DNA of 64,000 nucleotides from Gracilinema caldarium DSM 7334 (GCF_000219725.1 NC_015732.1:496001-560000); one strand, 5' to 3'; shown: positions 26,087 through 34,352, numbered from the stretch's first letter. Notes: generated by a model from the letters alone, not told the origin. Made by a program: numbers and translations.

Positions 26087-26329
26087 ATGGTTGCATTAAT
26101 TGTAGGTATTGTAGCAATTGCCTTTGCAGTACTGGCTGTTATTCCTGTAGGTCTAGCCTGGTGGCAGGATGTTCTGCTCTTTTTACGGGGTGCTATCCCT
26201 GTAATGGCTGTTCTTATCGGTCTATTAGCTGTATTTATTGGTATAGCGGATATCAAAGACCAGATTGAAGCAAAAAAAGAAGAGGCTGAAGAAAAAGCAA
26301 AAGCCGATGCCTCTGCTGAATCTAAATAA
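26087..26329 (+). CDS. Small membrane protein with charged C-terminal tail
   Basis: 80 residues. GGAGG lies 7 nt before the ATG. Two hydrophobic segments at about 3-24 and 33-55, then a Glu/Lys/Ala-rich tail (about 58-80) likely helical and cytoplasmic. No known family recognised. It is last in the run before the ribosomal-protein operon. Confidence 0.72.
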   Translation: MVALIVGIVAIAFAVLAVIPVGLAWWQDVLLFLRGAIPVMAVLIGLLAVFIGIADIKDQIEAKKEEAEEKAKADASAESK

Positions 26330-26402
26330 TTACGGGGTACCTCTAGGATACGGGCAGTTTTGTGAGGTTCCCTGGTTTAGTGGATGCTCTCAAGGTCCTA
26401 TC

Positions 26403-26431
26403 TTGACATTGATCTCATATTATGGGATTAT
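26403..26431 (+). promoter_or_regulatory. rplM-rpsI promoter and leader
   Basis: A perfect -35 TTGACA (26403-26408), 17 nt, GATTAT (26426-26431). The leader of about 85 nt to the ATG at 26524 can fold: GACTA pairs with TAGTC around an inner CCCAAGCTGGG hairpin (about 26453-26486), a layout that could serve autoregulation of the operon. Confidence 0.5.
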
Positions 26432-26523
26432 TCGACATTGCCCCGTATACAGGACTATCCGCGCGATGCCCAAGCTGGGTAGTCTATAAATCCGTGGTTG
26501 GAAAACCCTTTTAAAGGTACGAT

Positions 26524-26952
26524 ATGAAGACTGTGTTCGTTAAACCCGCTGAAGCGGAGCGTAAATGGTATGTAATCGATGCGGAAGGTAAGGTTCTTGG
26601 CCGTGTAGCCGCCAAGGTAGCATCGATTCTTCGAGGTAAAACAAAAGCGACCTTTGCACCTCATCAGGAAATTGGTGATTATGTGGTAGTTATCAATGCC
26701 GATAAGGTAATCGTAACCGGCAGAAAAACCACTCAGAAGATGTACTATCACCATACTGGTTATCCTGGTGGTATGAAGTCGACCAATTTTGAGAGTTTGA
26801 TTGCCCGCCATCCCGCAGATCCGCTGGAACTGGCAATTAAGGGTATGCTTCCCAAGGGCCCTCTTGGCCGGAAGCTGTTTAAAAACGTTAAGGTTTATGC
26901 GGGTGCCAATCACCCCCATGCGGCCCAGAATCCGCAGGTTATTGAACTCTAA
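26524..26952 (+). CDS. rplM: 50S ribosomal protein L13
   Basis: 142 residues, the usual length. Family segments are WYVIDAEGKVLGRVAAKVA near the start, DYVVVINADK, and YYHHTGYPGG in the middle, with GMLPKGPLGRK. An early assembly protein of the large subunit. The S9 gene follows after 15 nt, the universal rplM-rpsI order. Confidence 0.98.
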   Translation: MKTVFVKPAEAERKWYVIDAEGKVLGRVAAKVASILRGKTKATFAPHQEIGDYVVVINADKVIVTGRKTTQKMYYHHTGYPGGMKSTNFESLIARHPADPLELAIKGMLPKGPLGRKLFKNVKVYAGANHPHAAQNPQVIEL

Positions 26953-26967
26953 GCGAGAGGTAGCAAG

Positions 26968-27360
26968 GTGATTAAGAATCTCGGTATTGGAACCGGAAGA
27001 AGAAAGACCGCTGTAGCCCGGGTGTTTGTTCGGGATGGTAGCGGCAAAATTGTGGTAAATGGTAAGGAACTGAACCAATATTTCACACTCAGTGAACATG
27101 CCCTGATGGTTCGTCAACCATTAATGGTAACCGCCAGTGAAAATAAGTATGATATTTTGATTAACGTGTATGGCGGCGGCCCGAATGGTCAGGCTGGTGC
27201 ATGCCGACATGGGCTTGCCCGGGCTCTGTGCCAGGTAGATCATACCAATTATACTTCCCTGCGGACTAACGGATACCTTACCCGGGATCCCCGTATGGTC
27301 GAACGAAAGAAGTACGGTCAGGCTGGTGCCCGCCGGCGCTTCCAGTTCTCCAAGCGTTAA
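26968..27360 (+). CDS. rpsI: 30S ribosomal protein S9, GTG start
   Basis: 130 residues from GTG 26968 with AGAGG about 10 nt upstream. Seen: GTGRRKTAVARVFVRDG at the start, and the conserved KYGQAGARRRFQFSKR end whose C-terminal Lys-Arg contacts P-site tRNA. The stop shares its A with the recX start. Confidence 0.98.
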   Translation: MIKNLGIGTGRRKTAVARVFVRDGSGKIVVNGKELNQYFTLSEHALMVRQPLMVTASENKYDILINVYGGGPNGQAGACRHGLARALCQVDHTNYTSLRTNGYLTRDPRMVERKKYGQAGARRRFQFSKR

Positions 27361-28034
27361 TGTACTCTGGCGAACCTGCCGGTTCGTCCACTACTATGAC
27401 GGTTACTTCCGTCAAACCAGGAGCCGATGCGGATTTACTCAAAATTGGGTTGTCTGACGGCTCTTTGTTTTTTATACGCCTTAGTTATCTTCCCCAAACG
27501 ATTAAGGGCCGCGTATCGTTATACATATCCCACAGTTCTTGCAGCAACCTGGATCTCACCGATGAGGATTACCGGTCTCTCTCTTTTGCTTCTGAATGTG
27601 TACGGGTTGAACGAAAGGCCTTACAATTGATAAACCGGGCTGAACAGACCCGTTTGGGGTTGATGCAGAAGCTTTTGCACAAACAGTACTCAGAACAGAC
27701 TGTTAAGATTGTGCTGGATAGGTTAGAGGCGCTTCTGTTTGTGGATGATAAACGATTTGCGAAAGCCTGGATACAAAGCCGGTTGAGACATTCAGGATCA
27801 AAAAGTGCTTCACAACTTGTTTATGGGCTTTTAAAACGTGGTGTGGATAGCCGCATTGCAACAGTACTGGTTAGAGAGCTGTATCCCCCTGAATTAGAAA
27901 AAAAAGCAATACAGCAGTTTATCGAAAAAAAGCATCTTTTACTTGATCATTTAACTCCCTTTGAACTCAAGCAGATACTGCTTAAAGCTCAATTTTCGAA
28001 AAGAGCTATTTTACTCTATTTAGAAGACCGTTAA
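27360..28034 (+). CDS. recX: RecX-family regulator of RecA
   Basis: 224 residues. The C-terminal 150 form RecX three-helix repeats (ALQLINRAEQTRLGL, LLFVDDKRFAKAWI, GVDSRIATVLV). RecX blocks extension of RecA filaments; recA itself is not in the window. The first 60 residues form an N-terminal extension seen in some spirochaete and Firmicute RecX proteins. It is translationally coupled to rpsI (TAATG). Confidence 0.88.
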   Translation: MYSGEPAGSSTTMTVTSVKPGADADLLKIGLSDGSLFFIRLSYLPQTIKGRVSLYISHSSCSNLDLTDEDYRSLSFASECVRVERKALQLINRAEQTRLGLMQKLLHKQYSEQTVKIVLDRLEALLFVDDKRFAKAWIQSRLRHSGSKSASQLVYGLLKRGVDSRIATVLVRELYPPELEKKAIQQFIEKKHLLLDHLTPFELKQILLKAQFSKRAILLYLEDR

Positions 28035-28078
28035 TATACAAAAGCATAAAAAAGTGGTATAATAGTATATCCGTTGCG

Positions 28079-28106
28079 TTGACTATATGGATTTTATAGA
28101 TATAAT
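28079..28106 (+). promoter_or_regulatory. Promoter of the HTH-receiver gene
   Basis: TTGACT (28079-28084), 16 nt, perfect TATAAT (28101-28106). Start expected near 28113, giving a leader of about 63 nt. A second TATAAT (28069-28074) lacks a good -35. Confidence 0.7.
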
Positions 28107-28175
28107 TTAAGTATTGGACTTAATGGAATTAGCTGTAGGCTGTCCCGGGTATTTTTATAAGATAAGGAAGCTGAT

Positions 28176-28799
28176 ATGGCAAAAAATGACAGAAAGATAC
28201 GAATATTTTCTGCACTTGAAGTAGCAAATATTTGCGGGGTTGTCAATCAGACTGCGATAAATTGGATTCGAAATGGCTATTTAAAAGCCTTTACTACCCC
28301 TGGTGGCCAGTACCGTGTCTATGCGGAGGACCTTAAGTCCTTCCTCGATGAACGGGGAATGCGCATTCCCGATGAATTAAGTGCTCTCATGCAGGATGAG
28401 GTAGAGTGGAAATCAGTTCTTATTGTAGATGATGATAAGGACTTAAATGATTTAATGAAAAAATATCTTGAAAAAAAGCTAGGAGATTATATCGTATACC
28501 AAGCCTTTGATGGCTTTGAGGCAGGAAAGGCCCTGGCAGATTACCGTCCTGGTTTTATCTTTTTAGATATCGACTTGCCTGGAATAGATGGTCATAAACT
28601 GTGTCGGAAAATAAAGGAAGATCCCACCTTCGGAAAACCCTTTGTTATTGCCATGACTGGACTTGATATTCCCGAAGAAAAGCGTGCTATTTTAGATGAA
28701 GGAGCTGATGCGTTTTTCGGAAAACCCCTCGATTTTGATCAAGTTTTAACAACAATACATGAACTTTCTATCAAGCTTACCGCGGGTATCCATGAATAA
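28176..28799 (+). CDS. Response regulator with N-terminal MerR/excisionase-type HTH
   Basis: 207 residues. Residues 10-62 form a winged HTH of the excisionase/MerR class (FSALEVANICGVVNQTAINWIRNG, then a TTPGGQYRV wing). Residues about 79-200 are a receiver domain with acidic D85-D87, the phosphorylatable Asp131 and the GKP lysine near 183. This order is the reverse of most DNA-binding response regulators, where the receiver comes first. No histidine kinase is adjacent. It overlaps the next receiver gene by 8 nt. Confidence 0.85.
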   Translation: MAKNDRKIRIFSALEVANICGVVNQTAINWIRNGYLKAFTTPGGQYRVYAEDLKSFLDERGMRIPDELSALMQDEVEWKSVLIVDDDKDLNDLMKKYLEKKLGDYIVYQAFDGFEAGKALADYRPGFIFLDIDLPGIDGHKLCRKIKEDPTFGKPFVIAMTGLDIPEEKRAILDEGADAFFGKPLDFDQVLTTIHELSIKLTAGIHE

Positions 28800-29157
28800 T
28801 TCAAATTTTGTAGTTCTTCTTGTTGAAGATGATGATGATATCCGCCTTTCTTTACGGGACTATCTGAAAGCAAAGGGATTTACCGTTCTTGTTTCTTCTG
28901 ATGGTGTAGGGGCAATTAAAATATTACTAGATGCTAAGGTTGATGTGATTGTATCCGATTATCGTATGGATATTTTAGGTGGTGACTACTGGGTTCGGTT
29001 TCTTAAGACTTTTTGTCCAAACATCGATGTGATTATTACCTCAGGGTATCTTCGTCAGGAATATACAATCCCCTATCCGGTATTGTATAAACCCTTTGAC
29101 TATGCTGAAATTGCTGCCATGCTTACGGAAATTCGAGATAAAAAGCAGAAAGGATAA
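28792..29157 (+). CDS. Single-domain response regulator
   Basis: 121 residues from the ATG at 28792, which overlaps the previous stop by 8 nt. Receiver features: acidic pocket VEDDDD near residue 12, phosphoryl Asp56 (VSDYRMD) and the conserved lysine in YKPFDY. There is no output domain, so it may act like CheY or as a phosphate sink for the HTH-receiver protein made from the same transcript. Confidence 0.88.
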   Translation: MNNSNFVVLLVEDDDDIRLSLRDYLKAKGFTVLVSSDGVGAIKILLDAKVDVIVSDYRMDILGGDYWVRFLKTFCPNIDVIITSGYLRQEYTIPYPVLYKPFDYAEIAAMLTEIRDKKQKG

Positions 29158-29162
29158 TACCC

Positions 29163-29459
29163 GTGTCTTTGGATGATGCGCTTCCTAAAGAAGCTGTTCT
29201 GGTCCAGGTATATGGTATTGTCCAGGGGGTTGGTTTCCGTTATGCAGCCCAGGCTCAAGCTCGAAAATTGGGTGTTGTTGGATGGGTCAAAAATTGCCAT
29301 GATGGATCTGTAGAGGTCTATGCAGAAGGAAATCCTGCAAAGCTTTCGAAATTAATATCCTGGTTGCATCATGGTCCCCCTGCTGCAACGGTCGACCGTG
29401 TACAACTAACACGGGTTCGTCCTATAGGGAGTTTTCACCGCTTTTCTATTGAATACTGA
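29163..29459 (+). CDS. acyP: Acylphosphatase
   Basis: 98 residues from GTG 29163. Both active-site residues of the family are seen: Arg in YGIVQGVGFR (near residue 28) and Asn in GWVKNCHDGSVEV (near 45). It hydrolyses acyl phosphates such as acetyl phosphate. That would fit a place beside response regulators, which can be charged by acetyl phosphate; this link is inference. It starts 5 nt after the receiver gene. Confidence 0.93.
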   Translation: MSLDDALPKEAVLVQVYGIVQGVGFRYAAQAQARKLGVVGWVKNCHDGSVEVYAEGNPAKLSKLISWLHHGPPAATVDRVQLTRVRPIGSFHRFSIEY

Positions 29460-29467
29460 CCGAATTC

Positions 29468-29497
29468 TTGACAGGCGGTCAATCTTTTTGGTATAGT
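29468..29497 (+). promoter_or_regulatory. tRNA-Gly promoter
   Basis: TTGACA (29468-29473), 18 nt, TATAGT (29492-29497). Start expected near 29504, leaving a 5' leader of about 17 nt that includes the arm pairing past the CCA end. Confidence 0.7.
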
Positions 29498-29510
29498 TAC
29501 GCTACCTTCT

Positions 29511-29600
29511 GCCCCCTGGAGCGGCCGTCGTATAACGGCATTACCCGAGCTTCCCAAGCTCGTGACGCGGGTTCGACTCCCGTCGGCCGCTCCAGGGGGC
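29511..29600. repeat. 17-bp inverted repeat formed by the tRNA acceptor stem and its flanks
   Basis: GCCCCCTGGAGCGGCCG (29511-29527) and its exact complement at 29584-29600. The inner 7 bp are the acceptor stem. The outer 10 bp pair the discriminator and CCA with the 5' leader and add a GCCCCC/GGGGGC clamp. Confidence 0.9.
29521..29594 (+). tRNA. tRNA-Gly, anticodon CCC
   Basis: 74 nt folding as a cloverleaf: acceptor GCGGCCG/CGGCCGC, the GTATAACGGCATTAC D arm typical of glycine tRNAs, anticodon stem CGAGC/GCTCG with loop TTCCCAA (CCC), and T arm CGGGTTCGACTCCCG. CCA is encoded. It has its own promoter and lies tail-to-tail with luxS. Confidence 0.96.
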
Positions 29601-29606
29601 GGTGTT

Positions 29607-30086
29607 TTATGACGGGTACTCTAGGTTTTCCGATAAGGGATGTTTGAGCACATCCAGGAAACGGAGCGCCTCCCACCGTGCCATATCCAGATTATGGTCT
29701 CGCCAGTTGCCACATTCAGCCGCCGACGCCCCCGGAATTTCATCAACATATGACGCAATCCATTGGTACATCTCGGTTATGACAGACAAGACATCGAGGG
29801 ATGAAAGATTCCCTTCGAGGATGACATAGAAGCCGGTTCTGCAGCCCATGGGGCCAAAATAAACAATCCGGCTTCCCCATTGGGGATGGGATCGAAGAAA
29901 GGTGGCGCCCAAGTGTTCTATAGTGTGGGATGTGGGGACATCTAATACGGGTTCACGGTTGGGTTCTTTCATACGAATGTCAAAGGTGGTGAGAACTGTG
30001 TTACCGAAGCGATCTTTCCGGGATACAAAGATACCCCGTTTCATACGGATATGATCTACGGTAAAGCTGGCTATTTTTTTCATCAA
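29607..30086 (-). CDS. luxS: S-ribosylhomocysteine lyase (AI-2 synthase)
   Basis: 159 residues. Metal ligands His54 and His58 (HTIEH) and Cys125, catalytic Cys82 in FGPMGCRTGFY and Glu57 are all present, matching the known B. subtilis residues. It converts S-ribosylhomocysteine to homocysteine and the AI-2 precursor DPD. mtnN is 33 nt upstream on the same strand, giving the full two-step recycling of S-adenosylhomocysteine. Confidence 0.97.
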   Translation of the reverse strand: MMKKIASFTVDHIRMKRGIFVSRKDRFGNTVLTTFDIRMKEPNREPVLDVPTSHTIEHLGATFLRSHPQWGSRIVYFGPMGCRTGFYVILEGNLSSLDVLSVITEMYQWIASYVDEIPGASAAECGNWRDHNLDMARWEALRFLDVLKHPLSENLEYPS

Positions 30087-30119
30087 TGCCTCCTGTTGGT
30101 TACTTCATGTTGCTGGTTT

Positions 30120-30830
30120 TTATAGGTTCTGTACAAGTTCCATGACAATTTCACTAGAATTCCGAGCTGCAAGGGGAAGAAACTCATCGAATTTCATGGG
30201 AGATTCCTGGCCTGCTATGTCTGAGAGAGATCTGAGGACTAGAAAGGGGACATGAAACAGGGTACAACAATGAGCAATAGCGGCGCCTTCCATTTCTACA
30301 GCCTTAACGTGAGGAAAGGTTTTTCGCATTTGCTCGATTTTTTGTTGTTCATGCATGAAGATATCTCCTGAACTGATAATACCCTTTTCATAGTTCAGTG
30401 ATGATGGGAGTTTTCTCGTTTGTTTCAGGCTTACTATGGCTTTTTCAGCCAGCATTTGCAGTGTTTTGTCTGTAGTGAAAATCTGGGGTTGGCCTGGTAT
30501 TTGACCGGGCAGGTAGCCAAAGGCGGTTACATCCACATCGTGATACATGAGTCCTTCAGAAATGACTACATCGCCGAAATGCAGGTTTGGAGCTATCCCC
30601 CCTGCGGAACCTGTGTTGATGAGGGCTGTGGGTTGGAACGATTGCAGCATAAGAGCACAGCCAATGGCGGCCTGGACTTTGCCGATACCACATTGGAGTA
30701 ATACTACATCTTTGTTAGCCAGGATTCCTTGGTAGTAGGTAAATGGTCCTATTGTTTTTTTCTGTATTATATTCAGAGCTGAACTAAGGATTTCTACTTC
30801 TGCTTCCATGGCACCAATTATTCCAATCAT
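30120..30830 (-). CDS. mtnN: Methylthioadenosine/S-adenosylhomocysteine nucleosidase
   Basis: 236 residues of the nucleoside phosphorylase fold. Seen: MIGIIGAMEAEV start, GIGKVQAA, NTGSAGGI, the substrate glutamate in VEMEGAAIAHC, and the catalytic Asp in RSLSDIAG near 205. It cleaves adenine from MTA and SAH and feeds luxS downstream. AAGGAGC is 8 nt before the ATG and an extended -10 promoter lies just upstream. Confidence 0.97.
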   Translation of the reverse strand: MIGIIGAMEAEVEILSSALNIIQKKTIGPFTYYQGILANKDVVLLQCGIGKVQAAIGCALMLQSFQPTALINTGSAGGIAPNLHFGDVVISEGLMYHDVDVTAFGYLPGQIPGQPQIFTTDKTLQMLAEKAIVSLKQTRKLPSSLNYEKGIISSGDIFMHEQQKIEQMRKTFPHVKAVEMEGAAIAHCCTLFHVPFLVLRSLSDIAGQESPMKFDEFLPLAARNSSEIVMELVQNL

Positions 30831-30880
30831 CCTGAGCTCCTTGGGGGTGAGTATATTGGGAAACTGTATAAAACAGATAT

Positions 30881-30909
30881 ATTATACCAGTTATACAAAG
30901 ACCCTTCCA
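30881..30909 (-). promoter_or_regulatory. mtnN-luxS promoter (extended -10)
   Basis: Minus strand TGGTATAAT: perfect -10 (30886-30881) with TG one base upstream, and a weak -35 TGGAAG (30909-30904) at 17 nt. Expected start near 30874, leader about 44 nt. Confidence 0.6.
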
Positions 30910-30944
30910 GTATAGCAAAAAGAGTAAGAAGGGACGAGATGGGC

Positions 30945-31493
30945 TCATATAGGGCCGCTAATCTGGGCCCCATTGGTAAACCAGCGAACTACACCAACCT
31001 TATTTTTCTTATTATTATAAATCATACCTCCATTCCAATATTCCAGAGCTGCAATAAGGCTGTTTCCGCCATCATCTGCATCACTATGGGGACCTCGATA
31101 GTTTGCCATACTGAGAAATGTATCAAAATCCTCCCGATAGAGAGCTTCTTGGCGTTTCCGATAATATTCGTTCCATGCTTCCAGATTGGTGAAACCTTCT
31201 CCTTCATCTTCCACGATGAAACGAACCCGCTTCCGCAGGTCATACCAAACCTTAAGTTTCTTTGAAGGGTCCTTTTTATTGCCATGTTTTATGCCATTTT
31301 TAATGATTTCTGATAGTTGTTGTTCTAATAAATTCCCTTCTTTAAATTCTTCTGGACAATTTTGCAGGATGAATGCGGTATACTCACGAATACGATGGTA
31401 GTCACTGGGAAATTCAACATAGCGCATGCCCTGAGCGTCAAAAAGCTCGTTGTTTTCATCTACAATGAGTTTTCGTATAATTAGTTGATGCAT
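30945..31493 (-). CDS. Anti-sigma-factor-type serine kinase (HATPase, RsbW/SpoIIAB-like)
   Basis: 182 residues. GHKL ATPase motifs are seen: N box EIIKNGIKHGN near 63-73 and G1 box VEDEGEGF near 94-101. The last third (FLSMANYRGPHSDADDGGNSL) is longer than typical RsbW. Family knowledge: binds and inhibits a sigma factor or phosphorylates a STAS antagonist. A STAS gene lies 80 nt upstream on the same strand and a PP2C phosphatase is divergent next to it, which together form a partner-switching set. The target sigma factor is not in the window. Confidence 0.85.
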   Translation of the reverse strand: MHQLIIRKLIVDENNELFDAQGMRYVEFPSDYHRIREYTAFILQNCPEEFKEGNLLEQQLSEIIKNGIKHGNKKDPSKKLKVWYDLRKRVRFIVEDEGEGFTNLEAWNEYYRKRQEALYREDFDTFLSMANYRGPHSDADDGGNSLIAALEYWNGGMIYNNKKNKVGVVRWFTNGAQISGPI

Positions 31494-31573
31494 GGTAAAT
31501 TACCTTTATTTGAAAGTATAACCGTTATAAACCATAACAAGTTTTAATAAATACGTTTTCAAAGGTCCCCTTT

Positions 31574-31894
31574 TTAATATGGTGGATTGGTTTCCGTGAG
31601 GATGGGGAGTATGTTTGCCATTGAAAGTACCTTTCTTGGAGTTCCCTGTATGCCTGAGAAGGTCATGGTAATTCCCTTAGCTTTGGCAGCTTGGAGTGTT
31701 TTAATGATAGTTCCTACCCCTGAGCTGTCCAAATAGCTCACCCTCGAAAAGTCTATATGAAAGCGATTAAGTGGCTGCTGTAAAATCTGCAATGTCTTTG
31801 ACAGCAGTTCCGGTGCGGAGTACAAGTCTAGATCTCCGCTGATTTCTAACGCATACCAGCCATAATTAGGATTGTTCATATCTATCATTTCCAT
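31574..31894 (-). CDS. STAS-domain anti-sigma factor antagonist
   Basis: 106 residues, a single STAS domain. The conserved phosphorylatable serine lies in VSYLDSSGVGTI near residue 62. In partner switching the unphosphorylated form binds the anti-sigma kinase and frees the sigma factor. It is upstream of the kinase gene on the same strand and divergent from the PP2C gene, 52 nt away. Confidence 0.92.
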   Translation of the reverse strand: MEMIDMNNPNYGWYALEISGDLDLYSAPELLSKTLQILQQPLNRFHIDFSRVSYLDSSGVGTIIKTLQAAKAKGITMTFSGIQGTPRKVLSMANILPILTETNPPY

Positions 31895-31946
31895 GGCTCT
31901 ACTAAAAAGTGTGATAATGAAAAAACTATAAAAGAACTATGAGAAA

Positions 31947-33221
31947 ATGATAAATTCGAATTCCTTTAATAGTTATTTAACACAGTTGTGGGATAGTTTG
32001 CTTGCTATGAAAACTTTAGAAGCCAAGGGAACCTTGCTTTCCCAAATAAATCCACAGAAACGGTACTCCAACTCGATTCTCACCATAGCAAATTATCTGT
32101 GGTATGTATCGGAATCGGCCAAGGTGCTTGAATTGACCGATGAATTATTATTGTTTCCTGAAGTTTCCGTTTTTGCAGTAATTGATAAAAATGGCAAATA
32201 TCTGGGTTTGGTTGAACGGGATGAACTTTTTACTTTAGTGGGGAAACCCTTTGGAAGAGAGGTGCTTCAACGAAGCCTAATTAAAGAATTGATGCAATCA
32301 ATTAACCCCTTCGATGCAAGATTGCACTTTCTTACTGTGGCGCAATATTTGCATCAAATGGATGAAGGAACTTCCTCTAAAACAGACGATGGAATCCCAA
32401 GAGATAAGATCACCCGGTTTTTTCCACTCGTAAATGAATATGGACAATTTCAAGGGATTTTTTCTCGTTATGATCTGCATGAGTATCTAGCTACAATTAC
32501 GAGAAATGATATTGAACTAGCTGGTACCATTCAGGATCGGCTCTTATCGAATAAGTTTTTACAAAAAGATACTTATTCAATTATCGGCTGGTCCCGTTCT
32601 GCAAAAGGTGTTGGCGGTGATTTTTATTATGTTCAAGAAATTTATAAAGAGATGCTATTTGCGACCCTCTGTGATGTTTCCGGAAAAGGAGTGTCTGCTT
32701 CATTAATAGTATCAATGCTTTGGGGGATGTTAAAAACCTACGATTTTAGACGGGGCTTACGCGATCTTATCGTTACAATCAATAAAGCAATTGTATCAAC
32801 ATTCCATATGGAAAAATACCTTACTGGATTTTTTATGTTCTTTGATCAAGAGCATTCAAAACTGCTATGTGCAGATATGGGCCATTCTCATGTCTATTTA
32901 ATTCGTAATAATGATATAAGAGCTTTAAAGGGGCGTCTGCTAAACCTTCCTATAGGTATAGATTTGGAGATTGCTCCTTCGCTTATGGGAATCACTTTAC
33001 AAAAGGGAGATCGTCTTTTTATTTATACCGATGGTATAACAGAACAAGTTAATGGATCTGGCGAAGAATTTGGAGAAGAACGATTAAAGACCTTTTTACG
33101 TACCTTGCCAGCTAATGAACAACAGATAACCAACGTACTGATCGAACAGATTGATCAATTTAGGGAAGGCGTCCCTCAGCAGGATGATATGTCGTTTCTT
33201 TTATTCACCTATACGGCTTGA
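31947..33221 (+). CDS. PP2C (SpoIIE/RsbU-type) phosphatase with N-terminal sensory region
   Basis: 424 residues. The first 180 contain two CBS-like segments (FAVIDKNGKYLGLVERDEL near 57-75 and FPLVNEYGQFQGIFSRYDL near 155-175). The C-terminal 230 are a SpoIIE phosphatase: GVGGDFYYV, CDVSGKGVSASL, TDGITEQ and QQDDMSFL carry the metal-binding acidic residues. It probably dephosphorylates the adjacent STAS protein when a ligand binds the sensory part; this is inference. Its 3' end overlaps the convergent GGDEF gene by 21 nt. Confidence 0.87.
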   Translation: MINSNSFNSYLTQLWDSLLAMKTLEAKGTLLSQINPQKRYSNSILTIANYLWYVSESAKVLELTDELLLFPEVSVFAVIDKNGKYLGLVERDELFTLVGKPFGREVLQRSLIKELMQSINPFDARLHFLTVAQYLHQMDEGTSSKTDDGIPRDKITRFFPLVNEYGQFQGIFSRYDLHEYLATITRNDIELAGTIQDRLLSNKFLQKDTYSIIGWSRSAKGVGGDFYYVQEIYKEMLFATLCDVSGKGVSASLIVSMLWGMLKTYDFRRGLRDLIVTINKAIVSTFHMEKYLTGFFMFFDQEHSKLLCADMGHSHVYLIRNNDIRALKGRLLNLPIGIDLEIAPSLMGITLQKGDRLFIYTDGITEQVNGSGEEFGEERLKTFLRTLPANEQQITNVLIEQIDQFREGVPQQDDMSFLLFTYTA

Positions 33222-34343
33222 TCTCATTTGTTGAGTTTTGTGCAAAAGTCCAGATCCCCAAACGGTAGTTCTGTTTCGTCCTCGTTGTTTTGATTGATAT
33301 AGAGCTTGATCTGCCCGTTGTATTAGTGCATCTGAATCCAATTGTTCTGAACCGTCATAAATAGCAACACCAAGGCTAATGGTAACCTGTGGTAGATTTT
33401 GTTCCCATGGGATGTTCAATGAGGCTACTGCCGTTCGAAGCCGCTCAGCAACAATCCATGCCGACGCGCGATTCGTTTCTGGAAGTAAAATGGTAAATTC
33501 CTCACCACCAAAACGAGATGGAATATCTTGGCTTCTTAGGTTCTTTTGAATAACACCCGCAAGATGTTCCAAAACAGCATCACCTGCAAGATGTCCATAG
33601 GTATCATTAAAATGTTTGAATTTATCTACATCCATAATGATAAGTGCAAAGGGTTGGTGAAGCCGGTTCGAGCGTGCCATTTCATCTTTTAGTCGAACTA
33701 TAAAGAATCCATGATTGTACAGACCTGTTTTCCCATCTCGAACTGAATATTGATAATGAATATAATTTTGTATAGCCAGGCTGGTAAAGGACATAAGTTT
33801 ATCTAAAAAGGATAATTCATGAAGTGCGTACTGTTCTTCAAGTAGTTTAGGGCCAATAAGAATGAGTCCATATAGACCTGATGGCCCTAAGATTGGGATT
33901 ACAAGATCAGGTTTTTGTTGTTTCATTGGCTCAGTAACCGATGGATTGTTGAGTTGGTATTCCAACAAATCAAAACTAATTGGCTGGGAATATTGTTTAA
34001 AAAAGCTTTCAAAGGGTGATAAATCTTCTAGTTGTAAAGGTGTTTCAAAGGTCTTAAAATTTTGATACCCCCGGATGACCAAATCCTTGTGGTTGCTAGA
34101 TGGTCTCCAGAGGAAGATGAGGAAAGATGGTAAAAAACGATCAGATATTTCTTTTACTGTACTTTCTAAAATTTCATCTATGGTTTTGCTATTTAGAATT
34201 GTTTTTGCCGCATTGATAATTGCCTCATAATTACGAATGTCCTTTTTAAGTATATCTATATAATGAAATACACCCAGTTCCTGAAGCTGATTGTATTGAC
34301 TTAATACTTTGGGATTTTTCAGGAATTCATCCGTATCCTGCAT
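33201..34343 (-). CDS. Diguanylate cyclase with GAF-like sensory region
   Basis: 380 residues. The middle third (about 45-205) looks like a GAF domain by strand/helix pattern and position. The GGDEF domain is intact: DVDKFKHFNDTYGH, then RFGGEEF as the active loop. A product-inhibition I-site RSQD sits five residues before GGEEF, so it should make c-di-GMP and be feedback controlled. It ends tail-to-tail with the PP2C gene, overlapping 21 nt, and begins 9 nt after the upstream zinc-ribbon gene. Confidence 0.92.
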   Translation of the reverse strand: MQDTDEFLKNPKVLSQYNQLQELGVFHYIDILKKDIRNYEAIINAAKTILNSKTIDEILESTVKEISDRFLPSFLIFLWRPSSNHKDLVIRGYQNFKTFETPLQLEDLSPFESFFKQYSQPISFDLLEYQLNNPSVTEPMKQQKPDLVIPILGPSGLYGLILIGPKLLEEQYALHELSFLDKLMSFTSLAIQNYIHYQYSVRDGKTGLYNHGFFIVRLKDEMARSNRLHQPFALIIMDVDKFKHFNDTYGHLAGDAVLEHLAGVIQKNLRSQDIPSRFGGEEFTILLPETNRASAWIVAERLRTAVASLNIPWEQNLPQVTISLGVAIYDGSEQLDSDALIQRADQALYQSKQRGRNRTTVWGSGLLHKTQQMRSSRIGE

Positions 34344-34352
34344 AAGCCTTAC

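Noticed and set aside
26455-27117. 220-codon minus-strand frame opposite rplM and rpsI
   Set aside because: Both ribosomal proteins are certain on the plus strand.
29500-29610. CRISPR or phage attachment site at the tRNA
   Set aside because: The flanking symmetry is an inverted repeat, not a direct repeat of the tRNA end, and no integrase gene is near.
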